From Betaproteobacteria bacterium HGW-Betaproteobacteria-16 (lineage in GTDB: Bacteria > Pseudomonadota > Gammaproteobacteria > Burkholderiales > Burkholderiaceae_C): DNA of 64,000 nucleotides. The translations under genes and the position numbers were made by a program. Below, piece by piece: positions 32,796 through 42,671 of this stretch (position 1 is the stretch's first letter; every line of letters begins with the position of its first letter). Where the stretch lies: NCBI GenBank assembly GCA_002840835.1, contig PHCQ01000011.1, positions 1-64,000 on the forward strand, in the 5' to 3' direction. The notes under the pieces are model-generated. The model worked only from the letters and a program-made list of their open reading frames with translations, was not told the DNA's origin and did not search any database.

Positions 32796-34205
32796 GTGAC
32801 ACCTCTGCCTGCTCCTCCCGCTCCAAACGACGGCGCCTCGCCCGACACCAAGGTCGAAGCCCTGGCCAAACGCATCGCCACCGCCATCGACAAAGGCCTG
32901 CTGCCCGCCGGCACCCGGTTGCGTTCCGTGCGCGACTGCGCAGACAAGGAAGCCTTGTCGCGCAACACGGTGGTGGAGGCCTACAACCGGTTGATCGCGC
33001 GTGGCTACGCAGAAGCCCGGCCGGGCTCCGGCTACTTCGCGCGCAAGGCACCCGGCCACCGCACCCAGGCCCCGGCGGCGCACCTGAGCGAAGCGGTGGA
33101 CGTGGTCTCGCTGCTGCGCGAACAACTGGAACAGCACTACGCCGTGCGCGTGGGCGATGGCCGCCCGCCCGCTTCGTGGATGGAGGGTTCCGAACTGGGC
33201 CGGCACCTGCGCGGCGTGCGGGCCGACACCTGGAGCCAGCTCGAACACGGTTATGGCACGCCATGGGGCTACCTGCCGCTGCGCCAGACCATCGCCCGGC
33301 TGCTGCACGAACGCGCCATCCAGGCCGAAGTCCACCAGGTGCTGCTCACCCAGGGCGCCAACCACGCGCTCGACCTCATCGTGCGCCAGTTGCTGGAACC
33401 GGGCGACGTGGTGCTGGTCGACTCACCCGGTTACTACCCGCTGTTTGGCAAGCTCAAGCTGGCCAAGGTGACCATGGTGGGCGTGCCGCGACTGGCTGAC
33501 GGGCCGGACCTGGACGCCCTGCACGCCCTGGCCGCACAGCATCGGCCCAAGCTGTTCTTCACGCAGTCGCTGGCGCACAACCCGACGGGCGGGTCGCTCT
33601 CGCTGGCCAAGGCGCACCGGCTCTTGCAGCTGGCCACCCAGCACGACCTGCAGATCGTGGAAGACGACCCCTTCGCCGACCTCATGCCTGCCACCGCACC
33701 TCGGCTGAGCGCGCTCGACCAACTGGAACGCGTGATCTACGTGAGCAGCTTTTCCAAGACGCTGTCGGCCGGTCTGCGGGTGGGCTTCATCGCCGGCCCG
33801 CCCACCATCATCAACGCGCTGTGCGACCTGAAGATGGTCACGCTGGTGTCCACTTCAGACTTCGTGGAACGGGTGGTCTGCCAGCTCATCACCGGCGGCC
33901 AGTACCGCAAGCACCTGCTGCGGCTCAAGGCCCGCCTGGCCGGCGTGCAGGCCACCGCTTTCCAGCGCATGACCCAGGCTGGCTTGCGCCTGTTTGCGCC
34001 TTACAGCGGCGGCTACTACGCCTGGGCAGGCCTGCCCGAAGGCGTGTCGGAAATCGATCTGGTGCGCCGCGCCGCGGCCGAAGGCATCTTCATCGCGCCG
34101 GGTTCGGTGTTCTACCCGGACCGGCAGTCGGCACAGCCTTCCATGCGGGTGAACATCGCCTACGCGAGCGACGAGCGCTTCCTGCGTTTGTTGCGCGACA
34201 CCTGA
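32796..34205 (+). CDS. MocR/PdxR-type regulator: GntR HTH fused to aminotransferase-like domain
   Basis: 469 aa. The N-terminal winged HTH (about 20-85) has LPAGTRLRSVRDCADKEALS and NTVVEAYNRLIARGYAEARPGSGYF. A fold-type I PLP domain follows, with DSPGYYPLFGKL, the EDDPFADL element and the lysine in VSSFSKTLSAGLRVGF. Family members bind PLP as a co-effector and rarely catalyse. GTG 32796 is the likely start, and no ATG precedes the HTH. It is divergent from the TRAP/HMG-CoA reductase unit and probably controls it. Confidence 0.93.
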   Translation: MTPLPAPPAPNDGASPDTKVEALAKRIATAIDKGLLPAGTRLRSVRDCADKEALSRNTVVEAYNRLIARGYAEARPGSGYFARKAPGHRTQAPAAHLSEAVDVVSLLREQLEQHYAVRVGDGRPPASWMEGSELGRHLRGVRADTWSQLEHGYGTPWGYLPLRQTIARLLHERAIQAEVHQVLLTQGANHALDLIVRQLLEPGDVVLVDSPGYYPLFGKLKLAKVTMVGVPRLADGPDLDALHALAAQHRPKLFFTQSLAHNPTGGSLSLAKAHRLLQLATQHDLQIVEDDPFADLMPATAPRLSALDQLERVIYVSSFSKTLSAGLRVGFIAGPPTIINALCDLKMVTLVSTSDFVERVVCQLITGGQYRKHLLRLKARLAGVQATAFQRMTQAGLRLFAPYSGGYYAWAGLPEGVSEIDLVRRAAAEGIFIAPGSVFYPDRQSAQPSMRVNIAYASDERFLRLLRDT

Positions 34206-34235
34206 GCGTCCAAGAACCTGAATACGTTCTAACGC

Positions 34236-34931
34236 TCAGTCTTTGCCCAGCACCTCAAGCAACCAGGCATTGAGCTCGACCACCTCTTCCGCGCTCACGG
34301 AATGCTCCATGGGGTAGGTGTGCCACTGCACGCTGTAGCCCAGCGCCCGAAGCGCATCGCGGGCGTGCATGCCGCGCGCCACCTCCACCACCGGATCGTG
34401 CGTCCCGTGCGCCAGGAAGATCGGCACATCGCGATTGGCGTCACTGCGCTCGGCCTCCAGCGTGTGGGGCAGTGGCAGATAGCCTGACAGGGCCACCAGC
34501 CCGGCCAGGCGCTGCGGCGCGCGCAGGCCTGCCAGCAGCGTCATGGCGCAGCCCTGCGAAAACCCCATGAGCACGGTGCGCCCGGGCGGCACGCCGCGTT
34601 CGGCTTCACGGTCCAGCAGGCGCTGCACCAGGGCCTGCGAGGCGCGCAACCCGGCTTCGTCTTCGGCGCGCGACCCATCCGGGCCGGGCGGGTGGATGTC
34701 GTACCACGCGCGCATCTCGTAGCCACCGTTGATGGTCACCGGCTGCACCGGTGCGCTGGGAAACACGAAGCGCACCGGGCCGACGGCGTCAAGGTCCAGC
34801 TCCTGCGCAATGGGCACGAAGTCGCGCCCGTCGGCGCCCAGGCCGTGCAGCACCACGATGCTGGCCACGGGTTCGGCGGCGGTGTCACCGCCGGTGACGA
34901 GTTCGATGATTTCGATGGAAGAAGTGTTCAT
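34236..34931 (-). CDS. Alpha/beta hydrolase, carboxylesterase/phospholipase type (EstB-like)
   Basis: 231 aa. The nucleophile elbow is GFSQG and the catalytic Asp and His lie in GTHDPVVEV and PMEHSV. The oxyanion region VLHGLGADG and PVTINGGYEMRAWYD place it with carboxylesterase 2 / YpfH. It is the last gene of the unit with the second TRAP system, 31 bases after DctM; an ester could be the transported precursor, but this link is only positional. Confidence 0.9.
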   Translation of the reverse strand: MNTSSIEIIELVTGGDTAAEPVASIVVLHGLGADGRDFVPIAQELDLDAVGPVRFVFPSAPVQPVTINGGYEMRAWYDIHPPGPDGSRAEDEAGLRASQALVQRLLDREAERGVPPGRTVLMGFSQGCAMTLLAGLRAPQRLAGLVALSGYLPLPHTLEAERSDANRDVPIFLAHGTHDPVVEVARGMHARDALRALGYSVQWHTYPMEHSVSAEEVVELNAWLLEVLGKD

Positions 34932-34962
34932 GCCGCCAGCATAGCGGCAGCCCAGAAAGCGG

Positions 34963-36264
34963 CTACTGCACCAACCCCGGCAGCCAGAGGGAAATGGCCG
35001 GAAACGCGCACAGGATCAGCAGGCGCAGCAGGTCCACGCCGATGAAGGGCATGGTGCCGCGGTAGATGTCACCCAGGGGCACGTCGCGCGCGATGGAGTT
35101 GATCACGAACACGTTCATGCCCACCGGCGGGCAGATCATGCCCAGCGTCACCGCCATCACCACGATCACGCCGAACCACACCGGGTCGAACCCCAGCTGC
35201 ATCATGGCCGGGAACACGATGGGCACGGTCAGCAGAATCATGGCCAGCTCGTCCATCACCGCGCCCAGGACCAGGTAGCCCACCATCACCAGCGCCAGCA
35301 CGCCGTAAGGCCCCACCGGCAGTTCCACCAGAAAGGCCACGGCGTTCTGTGTGAACTGCGTGATGGTGAGGAAGTAGCCAAACAGGTAGGCCCCAACCAC
35401 GATCAGCATGATGGCCGACGACACGCGCAAGGCTGAAATCAGCGAAGCCTTGATCTCTCGCCAGCCCAGCCGGCCGCGCAACATGCCGATCAGCAAGGTG
35501 CCCACCGCCCCCACGCCAGCGGCCTCCTGCACCGTGAACAGACCGCCATAGATGCCGCCCAGCACGAACACGAACAGCACCACCACCGCCCACAGCGCGC
35601 GCAGTGAAGCAAAGCGCTCGCGCCAGCCGTGGCGTTCGCCACGCGGCATGGTGTCGGGTCGCCAGCGGCTCACCACCGCCACCACAGCGCAATAGAACGC
35701 CACCGCCAGCAGCCCGGGCACGATCCCGGCCGCGAACAGCAGGGTGATGTCGGTCTCGGTCATGATGCCGTAGAGCACCAGAATCACCGACGGCGGGATC
35801 ATGATGCCCAGCGTACCGCCCGCTGCAATGAGCCCGGTCGAGAAGCCCTGGTGATAGCCGGCGCGCCGCATCTCCGGCAGGGCCACCTGCGTCATGGTGG
35901 CGGCCGTGGCCACCGAAGACCCGTTGATGGCAGAGAAGCCACCGCACGCCGCGATGGTGGCCAGCGCCAGGCCACCGCGCCGGTGCCCCAGCCAGGCGCG
36001 CCCGGCCACGAAGAGCTCCTGGCTCATGCCCGAGTGGGAGGCGAATGCCCCCATCAGGATGAACATCGGGATCACGCTGAGGTTGTAGTCCGTCAATACC
36101 GACAACGGCACGTTGGCCAGCAGGTTCAACCCAGGCTGCAAGCCCGTGAGCACACCAAAGCCGGCCACGCCCGCAATGCCCATGGCCACCCCGATGGGCA
36201 CGCGCAGCGCCATCAGGCCGAACATGGCCACAAAGCCCACCAGGGCCACCAGATCACGATCCAT
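34963..36264 (-). CDS. TRAP transporter large permease subunit (DctM), second system
   Basis: 433 aa, about 12 helices, with GGTLGIMIPPSVILVLYGIM and AVMDELAMILLTVPIVFP. Start at ATG 36264 with GGGGGG upstream; it overlaps the DctQ gene by 11 bases. A longer frame exists up to 36642 but runs through the DctQ gene out of phase. Confidence 0.94.
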   Translation of the reverse strand: MDRDLVALVGFVAMFGLMALRVPIGVAMGIAGVAGFGVLTGLQPGLNLLANVPLSVLTDYNLSVIPMFILMGAFASHSGMSQELFVAGRAWLGHRRGGLALATIAACGGFSAINGSSVATAATMTQVALPEMRRAGYHQGFSTGLIAAGGTLGIMIPPSVILVLYGIMTETDITLLFAAGIVPGLLAVAFYCAVVAVVSRWRPDTMPRGERHGWRERFASLRALWAVVVLFVFVLGGIYGGLFTVQEAAGVGAVGTLLIGMLRGRLGWREIKASLISALRVSSAIMLIVVGAYLFGYFLTITQFTQNAVAFLVELPVGPYGVLALVMVGYLVLGAVMDELAMILLTVPIVFPAMMQLGFDPVWFGVIVVMAVTLGMICPPVGMNVFVINSIARDVPLGDIYRGTMPFIGVDLLRLLILCAFPAISLWLPGLVQ

Positions 36265-36763
36265 GAACACCCCCCGGGCCACTGCCCGCCGCACCATCAC
36301 CGGGGTCTGCCGCACGGCCGTGCCACAGCTGCCACAAGCGAACCATCGCCAGCACCGCCGCCACACAGGCTCCCACGGCAGCCGCGCTGTAGAACCATTG
36401 CAGCGGCAGCCGCAGGTCCATGGTGCCCTGCGTGCCCGTGCCCCCCACCTTGACCCACACCATCCACGCCAGTGGAACCAGAAACGCCAGGGTGACCGTC
36501 GTGGCCACCAGGTCGATCCAGCGCCGACCCGCCGGGCCCAGGTGTTCCCACACCAGGTCCACCGCGATGTGGCTGCCGTAGTACGTGGCCAGGGCAATGC
36601 CCCAGAACAGCGCGATGCCCTGCAGCATGCGCGCGCCGTCAAACCAGTCGGGGATCTGCATGCTGAAGGCGTAGCGCAGTGCCACGTTACCAGCGGTCAG
36701 CAACGCAATCAGCAGCAGCGACAAGGCGGCCAGCGTTTCCGTGGCCGACAACAGCCGACGCAT
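36254..36763 (-). CDS. TRAP transporter small permease subunit (DctQ), second system
   Basis: 169 aa with four hydrophobic helices, for example ATETLAALSLLLIALLTAGN and ALFWGIALATYYGSHIAVDL. Its start overlaps the receptor stop by one base (TGATG). Bridges the receptor and the DctM channel. Confidence 0.9.
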   Translation of the reverse strand: MRRLLSATETLAALSLLLIALLTAGNVALRYAFSMQIPDWFDGARMLQGIALFWGIALATYYGSHIAVDLVWEHLGPAGRRWIDLVATTVTLAFLVPLAWMVWVKVGGTGTQGTMDLRLPLQWFYSAAAVGACVAAVLAMVRLWQLWHGRAADPGDGAAGSGPGGVHGS

Positions 36764-37794
36764 CAGTTGGTGGCCTGACGGTCAGCCAGCGCCTTGCGCA
36801 GCGCATCGAGCGATTCCTGGCCTTTCACGCCAGCGCCGTCTGCACCCTTGATCCACTGCGCATACACCGGCTCCACCTCCTTCTTCCAGGCGTCCATCTG
36901 GGCGGGCGTGATCTTCACGATGGTGTGGCCTGCCGTGGCTTCCAGCTTGGCCTGCCCTGCATCTTCCGAATCGCCCCAGGCAGCGCCGACCTTGGCGGCC
37001 CATTCGTTGTTGCAGTGGTCGTCGATCACCTTCTTCTGCCCGGCAGCCAGCTTGTCGTACCAGGGCTTGTTCATCACCCACACGAAGTCGGAAGTGTAGA
37101 AGCGCATGTCGCTGTGAAACTTCACCGCCTTGTCAATGCCGAAGGTCACGATGGAATTCCACGGAAAAGTGATGGCATCGGCCAGGCCTTTCTCCAGCGC
37201 ATCGCGCGCTTCCGGCGCCGACACCTGCACGTTGGTCGCGCCCAGCAGGCTCATGGTCTGCGCCACCGTGCCGTTGGCCGAGCGGATCTTCATGCCGCGC
37301 AACTGGCCGGGTTCGGTGATGGGCTTCTTGGAGTGGAAGGTGCCCACGTGCACATGCGCAAAGCAGAACTTCACGTCCTTCATTTCGTTGGCCGCATGTG
37401 GCCGGTACCACTGGTCCAGCGCGGCAGAACCGGGGCCCGGCTTGGCGATCAGGAACGGCAGTTCACCGGCGGCCACCAGCGGAAAGCGCCCGGCCTGGTA
37501 GCCAGGGTTCACCCAGGTCATCTCGGCAATGCCGTCGCGCGCCATGTCGTAATGGTCGGCAGCCTTGCCCAGTTGCTGTGCCGGGAACAGCGCCACCTTG
37601 ATGGACCCGCCAGACGCGGCCTCCACCGATTTGGCCCAGGGCTCAAAGCCCAGCTTGGCCAGCGGGTGCATGGCCGGCAGCCAATGGGCGAACTTGAGCT
37701 CCACCGGTTTGTCTTGCGCCTGAGCGCCCAGGGCGCACAGCATCAGGCTGGCAAGCGCAATGGATCGCAGGGATTTCTGGTTGGGGGTCTTCAT
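36763..37794 (-). CDS. TRAP transporter substrate-binding protein (DctP), second system
   Basis: 343 aa, Sec signal peptide MKTPNQKSLRSIALASLMLC with cleavage at AQAQD. The mature receptor has FHSKKPITEPGQLRGMKIRS and the clamp region GLADAITFPWNSIV. It begins 61 bases after the indolepyruvate oxidoreductase beta gene in the same direction, so transporter and enzyme are likely one operon. Substrates consistent with that would be aromatic 2-oxoacids or aryl acids. Confidence 0.92.
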   Translation of the reverse strand: MKTPNQKSLRSIALASLMLCALGAQAQDKPVELKFAHWLPAMHPLAKLGFEPWAKSVEAASGGSIKVALFPAQQLGKAADHYDMARDGIAEMTWVNPGYQAGRFPLVAAGELPFLIAKPGPGSAALDQWYRPHAANEMKDVKFCFAHVHVGTFHSKKPITEPGQLRGMKIRSANGTVAQTMSLLGATNVQVSAPEARDALEKGLADAITFPWNSIVTFGIDKAVKFHSDMRFYTSDFVWVMNKPWYDKLAAGQKKVIDDHCNNEWAAKVGAAWGDSEDAGQAKLEATAGHTIVKITPAQMDAWKKEVEPVYAQWIKGADGAGVKGQESLDALRKALADRQATN

Positions 37795-37855
37795 GGTTTG
37801 TCTCCTTCGGTGGTGGTGGGTTCGGGCCTCAGTGAGCTGTCGGTCGCTCGGCCTC

Positions 37856-39427
37856 TCAGGCTGCCTTGGAAGCCGGGGCTTCCTTCCCGGGCCTTGCGGC
37901 CCAGAAGATGGGTTGCGCGCCGGCGGAAGGCCGGTGCGCTGCGTTGATCTTTCCTTCGGGATCGGCGAGCGTGGCGCTCAGCGCTTCACGCAATGCGGCG
38001 GCGGCCTGCTCGGCGTCCACTGCACCGCCCAACGCAGGCGCCACATGGCTGGTCCACAGTCGCGCATAGTTCAGGCGCCCGCGCGCCTGCGTGTCGCCGT
38101 AGCCTTTGAGCACCTGCGGCAAACCCGCCAGCACCAGCGCCAGCGGCGCCGATGTGCCCAGCACCTGCTGCATGGCGGCCAGCCACACCTGCAGGGTTTC
38201 GTGTTCCTGTGCATAGCGCAGCGAGCGGGGCCGCAGCGGGCGCAGACGCGCCAATCCGCGCAACATCAGGTAGCCCCACAGGCTCGTGGAACGGATGTGC
38301 ATGCCCACATGGGCCTTTCCCAGCCAGCCCCGTCGGGTCGCCAGCTTCAACAGCGCCGCACCCAGCATTTGCGGCAGCACCGCAGCCACTTCGTCGATGC
38401 CGGGCTTGAAATGTTCCGTCACCCGAACGATGTCGGCGGTGCCGGCTTGCGCTTCCTGCCGCACGCGTTCGAAGCGGCTGCGCCGGGTCTTCAGATCGGC
38501 CACGCGGATCACGTCTTCAAAACACATCCACAGCGCCAGGTGACGCACCGCCTCCTCCAGTGCATCACTGGCATCGGGCATTGCTGCGCTCACCAGCTCC
38601 TGTACATGGTCCAGAAAGGCGCTGGCGTAGGCATCGTTCTGGTAGTCGCGGCATCGCAGGGCGCCGTGCGCGGCCAGCAATTGCACAGCCGCCGGCCAGG
38701 GCTTCAGCCGCTCGGTCCAGGCCACCAGCAAGTTGCCAGGCAAAGAGGCATCTGACATCACCTGCGCTGCATCGCGCGACACGCCGGGTGCAGGCGCGGA
38801 AGGCCGCAGCGCCTCGTCAAACGCGGCGGCAAAACCCGCCAGGCTCGCGTTCACGCCCTTGCCCGACGCACGAATCACTTCTTCGCACACACTGCGCGGC
38901 CAGGGCAGCACGCCAGCACCGGCCAGCGCACCAAACATCACGGCTGAGATCACGGTGCCGGCCTTCACGGTCACGGCCTCCATGTCGAACAGCACGGTCT
39001 GACGAGCCATGGCGCGCGCCGCGTCGGCCAGGCGCTGCGGGTCCTGCCGGCCGTCGGCCATGTGCATCTTTTCCAACGTGGTGTACACGCGGTGGGTGGA
39101 CGCGAGCAATGTCGTGCGCCCGGTCACAAAACCGCGCTCGACCATGCGCGCGGCCTCCAGCAGTTCGCTGGCCACCACCACGTCCACACGGCCGGCGACC
39201 GGGGTCAGGCCGAACACGGGTGCGACGCCGTCCGCGACCGGCCCGCGCAGCAGCTCGATGTAGTAGCTGGTGGCACCGGTGCGCTGTGCCACGCCGGGCA
39301 CCGATGTGGCCTGCACCGGCAAGCCCTCGAGCAAGGCGCATTTCACCAGCCAGTCGGCCAGCACACCGCCGCCCTCACCGCCGAGCGCCGCGATCAGGAT
39401 GCCGTAGGCATTGTTTGGTGGGTTCAT
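37856..39427 (-). CDS. Indolepyruvate:ferredoxin oxidoreductase beta subunit (with DUF6537)
   Basis: 523 aa. The N-terminal 2-oxoacid oxidoreductase gamma-type domain has LIAALGGEGGGVLADWL and VPGVAQRTGATSYYIELL; the long C-terminal part is the DUF6537-type extension. Together with the alpha subunit it makes the CoA-dependent oxidative decarboxylase of aryl-pyruvates, passing electrons to ferredoxin. It starts 3 bases after the alpha-subunit stop. Confidence 0.9.
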   Translation of the reverse strand: MNPPNNAYGILIAALGGEGGGVLADWLVKCALLEGLPVQATSVPGVAQRTGATSYYIELLRGPVADGVAPVFGLTPVAGRVDVVVASELLEAARMVERGFVTGRTTLLASTHRVYTTLEKMHMADGRQDPQRLADAARAMARQTVLFDMEAVTVKAGTVISAVMFGALAGAGVLPWPRSVCEEVIRASGKGVNASLAGFAAAFDEALRPSAPAPGVSRDAAQVMSDASLPGNLLVAWTERLKPWPAAVQLLAAHGALRCRDYQNDAYASAFLDHVQELVSAAMPDASDALEEAVRHLALWMCFEDVIRVADLKTRRSRFERVRQEAQAGTADIVRVTEHFKPGIDEVAAVLPQMLGAALLKLATRRGWLGKAHVGMHIRSTSLWGYLMLRGLARLRPLRPRSLRYAQEHETLQVWLAAMQQVLGTSAPLALVLAGLPQVLKGYGDTQARGRLNYARLWTSHVAPALGGAVDAEQAAAALREALSATLADPEGKINAAHRPSAGAQPIFWAARPGKEAPASKAA

Positions 39428-39430
39428 GGT

Positions 39431-41578
39431 TCAGGCGGGCTGCAGCAGACCGATGAAAAAGCGGTTGAATCGATCGGTCAGGCGGTCCCACCAGCTGGGG
39501 TGCGTGACGATCTCGATCTTGTGGAACGACGGGCACAACACGGCTGCATCGGCCACCTCGCCGCACAGGCCACAGCCCACGCAACCGTTGGTGACGTGCG
39601 CCACCGGTTCGCGCCTGAGCGGGTCGCTGGCTGCCTTCACCGTGAGCGTGGGGCAGCCGGAGAGACGGATGCACGAGTGATCGCCGGTGCAGGTGTCCTC
39701 GTCCACACCGTAACGCGTGCGCACGCTGCGCAGGCCTTCCTTCAACCGCCGCGCGCGAATGGGCTTCAAACGGCGCTGGCGTTCCAGCTGGCACTCGCCT
39801 TCGGCGATCACCACCTTGAGCCCCATGAAAGGCGAGTTCACCGCTTCCTTGAGCAGGTCGCGCACCTGGGACACGCGGTAGTTGTGTACCGTCTTCACCC
39901 ACTTCACGCCCATGCCCTGCAGCGTGTTTTCGATGGTCATTTCGCCCGCGGTGGCGCTCGACCCTTCGGCCACCCGCTTGGCCTCGGACGCGGGGGTGGA
40001 CATGGTCTCCTGCGTGCCGGTGGCCGAGGTGTAGCCGTTCTTCATGATCACCAGCACGCCGTCGCCCTGGTTCAGCAAGGTCGAGCTCACACCTGAGAGC
40101 AGGCCGTTGTGCCAGAAACCGCCGTCGCCCATGATGGCGATGGGTCGCTTGGCCGAAAAATTCTTCACCGCTGCGCTCGACGCCATGCTCATTCCATAGC
40201 CGAGGATGGAATTGCCGAAGGAGAACGGCTCGAAGGTGGCGAAGGAGTGGCAGCCGATGTCGGTGGAGATGTGCAGCTTGCCCACTTCGCGCTCGACCAG
40301 CTTGAGCGCCGCAAACACGGGGCGCTCCGGGCAACCGGTGCAGAAGTTGGGCGGGCGCGCGGGCACGCCGCCCCCTAGCGCGGCCAGCGCACTTTGCTTC
40401 ACCTCGATGAGTTCGGTGCTGAACGCGTTCGCGGCCGATGCATCAAACGCGGGCAGGTGCTGCTCCACAAAAGCGGTGATGCCCTTGAGCAAAATCTCGG
40501 CCGTGTATTCGCCCCCCATGGGCAGCAGGTCCTTGCCGTGCAAACGCGTGTGCAGGTCGGCCCGGCGCAACTGGGTGGCGATGTCCTGCTCGATGAATTC
40601 CGGCTGTCCTTCCTCGACCACCAGCACCGCGCGCTTGCCCGCGCAGAACGCCGCAATTTGCGAGGGCACGAGGGGATAGACCACGTTGAGCACGAGCAAG
40701 GGAATGTCGCTCTCGCCCGTGCCGTTGGCCAGGCCGGCCTGCTGCAACGCACGCAGGGTGGTGTTGTACAGACCGCCCTGCAAGATCAGCCCGACATCGG
40801 CGTGCCGGCCATCAAAGCGCTCGTTCAGCCCGGCGTCTTCAATGAACCTGCGCGCTGCCGGCATGCGCACTTCGTATTTGTGTTTTTCGTGCTTGAAGGT
40901 GGATGGCGGGTGCGAGAGACGGTCATAGCTGAATCCCGCCGCCTCCTGTTGGAGCAGGCGGCTGGAAATGGCGGGTGCGATGTTGTCACTCGCGATGAAA
41001 CTGCCCTGCACATGACAGGCGCGTATGCGCAACTCCATCATCACCGGCGTATTCGACGCCTCGGAAAGCTCGAAGCCTTTCTCCACCATGCGCACGATGG
41101 TGGGCAGATTGGGACGTGGGTCCATCAGCCACAGGGCCGACTTCATCGCGAAGGCGTGCGTGCGCTCCTGGATCACGCTGGCGCCTTCGCCGTAGTCCTC
41201 GCCCACCACGATCAGCGCACCGCCCATCACACCCGGTGAGGCCAGGTTGGACAAGGCGTCCGACGCCACGTTGGTGCCCACCACCGACTTCCACGTGACC
41301 GCACCACGCACCGGGTACATGATGGACGCGGCCAGCATGGCCGCTGCGGAACTCTCGTTCGTGCAGGCTTCCACGTGCACACCGAGCTCGTCCATGTAGG
41401 GCTTGGCCTGCACCATCACGTCCAGCAGGTGCGAGATGGGCGAACCTTGGTAGCCACCCACATAGGTCACACCGGATTGCAGCAGCGCCTTGGTCACGGC
41501 CAGGATGCCTTCGCCCTGGAAGGTCTCGCCATGGCCGAGCTTCAGCGACTCGATTTCGCTGTGAAATGAACGTTCCAA
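39431..41578 (-). CDS. Indolepyruvate:ferredoxin oxidoreductase alpha subunit
   Basis: 715 aa. It has an N-terminal pyrimidine-binding domain (YVGGYQGSPISHLLDVM), a TPP-binding domain (GDGGFWHNG, GCPERPVF), and a C-terminal ferredoxin-like region. The latter has CVGCGLCGE and a following Cys, while the first cluster motif is less regular (DTCTGDHSCIRLSGC). TTG 41578 is chosen as start because AAGGAG is eight bases upstream; a GTG at 41620 has no ribosome site. Oxygen-sensitive enzymes of this family degrade aromatic amino acids through aryl-pyruvates to aryl-acetyl-CoA. Divergent from a LysR regulator. Confidence 0.9.
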   Translation of the reverse strand: MERSFHSEIESLKLGHGETFQGEGILAVTKALLQSGVTYVGGYQGSPISHLLDVMVQAKPYMDELGVHVEACTNESSAAAMLAASIMYPVRGAVTWKSVVGTNVASDALSNLASPGVMGGALIVVGEDYGEGASVIQERTHAFAMKSALWLMDPRPNLPTIVRMVEKGFELSEASNTPVMMELRIRACHVQGSFIASDNIAPAISSRLLQQEAAGFSYDRLSHPPSTFKHEKHKYEVRMPAARRFIEDAGLNERFDGRHADVGLILQGGLYNTTLRALQQAGLANGTGESDIPLLVLNVVYPLVPSQIAAFCAGKRAVLVVEEGQPEFIEQDIATQLRRADLHTRLHGKDLLPMGGEYTAEILLKGITAFVEQHLPAFDASAANAFSTELIEVKQSALAALGGGVPARPPNFCTGCPERPVFAALKLVEREVGKLHISTDIGCHSFATFEPFSFGNSILGYGMSMASSAAVKNFSAKRPIAIMGDGGFWHNGLLSGVSSTLLNQGDGVLVIMKNGYTSATGTQETMSTPASEAKRVAEGSSATAGEMTIENTLQGMGVKWVKTVHNYRVSQVRDLLKEAVNSPFMGLKVVIAEGECQLERQRRLKPIRARRLKEGLRSVRTRYGVDEDTCTGDHSCIRLSGCPTLTVKAASDPLRREPVAHVTNGCVGCGLCGEVADAAVLCPSFHKIEIVTHPSWWDRLTDRFNRFFIGLLQPA

Positions 41579-41712
41579 CCGCGTGTCTCCTTGTCTTGTG
41601 CCTCCCAATTTAGGGGGCACATAAGCATCTGGCCAATGGATTTATCGGATGTGGCACATTCATGAGGTCAATAACTCGGGTGAACCCTTAGGGACCATCG
41701 CCCACCCCAGCG

Positions 41713-42645
41713 ATGAACTTCCGCCAACTCGATCTCAACCTGCTGCGCGTGCTGGCGGCCATCCACCGCACCGGCTCGGTCACGGCCGCGGGTAAGGCCC
41801 TCTCGCTGTCGCAGCCCGCCACCAGCAATGCCCTGGCCCGGCTGCGCGACTACTTTCAGGACGACCTTTTCGTTCGTTCGCCCGGCGGCCTGCAGGCCAC
41901 GAGGCTGTGCGAGCGCCTGGCGCCTGAGGTTCAAGCCCAGTTGCAACTGCTGGAAGCGGCGGTGACTGTGCGCGACCAGTTCGACCCGGCACACAGCGAC
42001 ATGCGCTGGCGGCTGTCTTTGTCGGATCTGGGAGAGATGATGTTTCTGCCTCCGCTGGCCGCCGCCTTGCGGCAGCAGGCACCGCAGGCCCACCTGACCA
42101 ACATCTCGGTGGCCGCCGATGATGTGCCGGCAGCCCTTGAATCGCGCGACATCGACTTCGCCATCGGCATCCTGCAGCCGCGCCACCGCGGCGTGCGCGC
42201 CGACCTGCTGTTTCGCGAGCACTACGTGGCCATGACCTCACCGCGCTGGCGACCCTCCAGCGGCAAGGCCGGGCGCACCCTCAGCGCGCGCCAGCTGGCG
42301 GAGTCGTCGCTGGTGGTGGCCGCGCCCACCGCCACCTTTCACGGCAGTGTGGAACAGATGCTGGAGCGCATGAAGCTGAGCGACCGCGTGGTGATCCGGG
42401 CCCGCCACTTCGGCGCCTTGCCTGAGCTGGCACTCAACACCGACCTGCTCACCATCGTGCCGCAGATGTATGCCGCCAATGTGGGCCAGCGCCTGGACAT
42501 GCGCGTGTGGGAGCTGCCGCGCGCGGCGGCTCCCAGCTACGAGGTGCGCCTGGTCTGGCACGCCAGTACCGCGAGAGACCCGGCGCACCAGTGGATCCGT
42601 GCGCAGGTGCACCGTCTGTTTGGTCGTACCTCTTCTGCCGGCTGA
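41713..42645 (+). CDS. LysR-family transcriptional regulator
   Basis: 310 aa: HTH GSVTAAGKALSLSQPATSNALARL near the N-terminus and an NodD/LinR-like effector domain (LSLSDLGEMMFLPPLAAALRQ). It lies divergent from, and probably controls, the indolepyruvate oxidoreductase/TRAP operon. Confidence 0.92.
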   Translation: MNFRQLDLNLLRVLAAIHRTGSVTAAGKALSLSQPATSNALARLRDYFQDDLFVRSPGGLQATRLCERLAPEVQAQLQLLEAAVTVRDQFDPAHSDMRWRLSLSDLGEMMFLPPLAAALRQQAPQAHLTNISVAADDVPAALESRDIDFAIGILQPRHRGVRADLLFREHYVAMTSPRWRPSSGKAGRTLSARQLAESSLVVAAPTATFHGSVEQMLERMKLSDRVVIRARHFGALPELALNTDLLTIVPQMYAANVGQRLDMRVWELPRAAAPSYEVRLVWHASTARDPAHQWIRAQVHRLFGRTSSAG

Positions 42646-42671
42646 GCCTTCGTGGTGCCTATCATGTGGCC

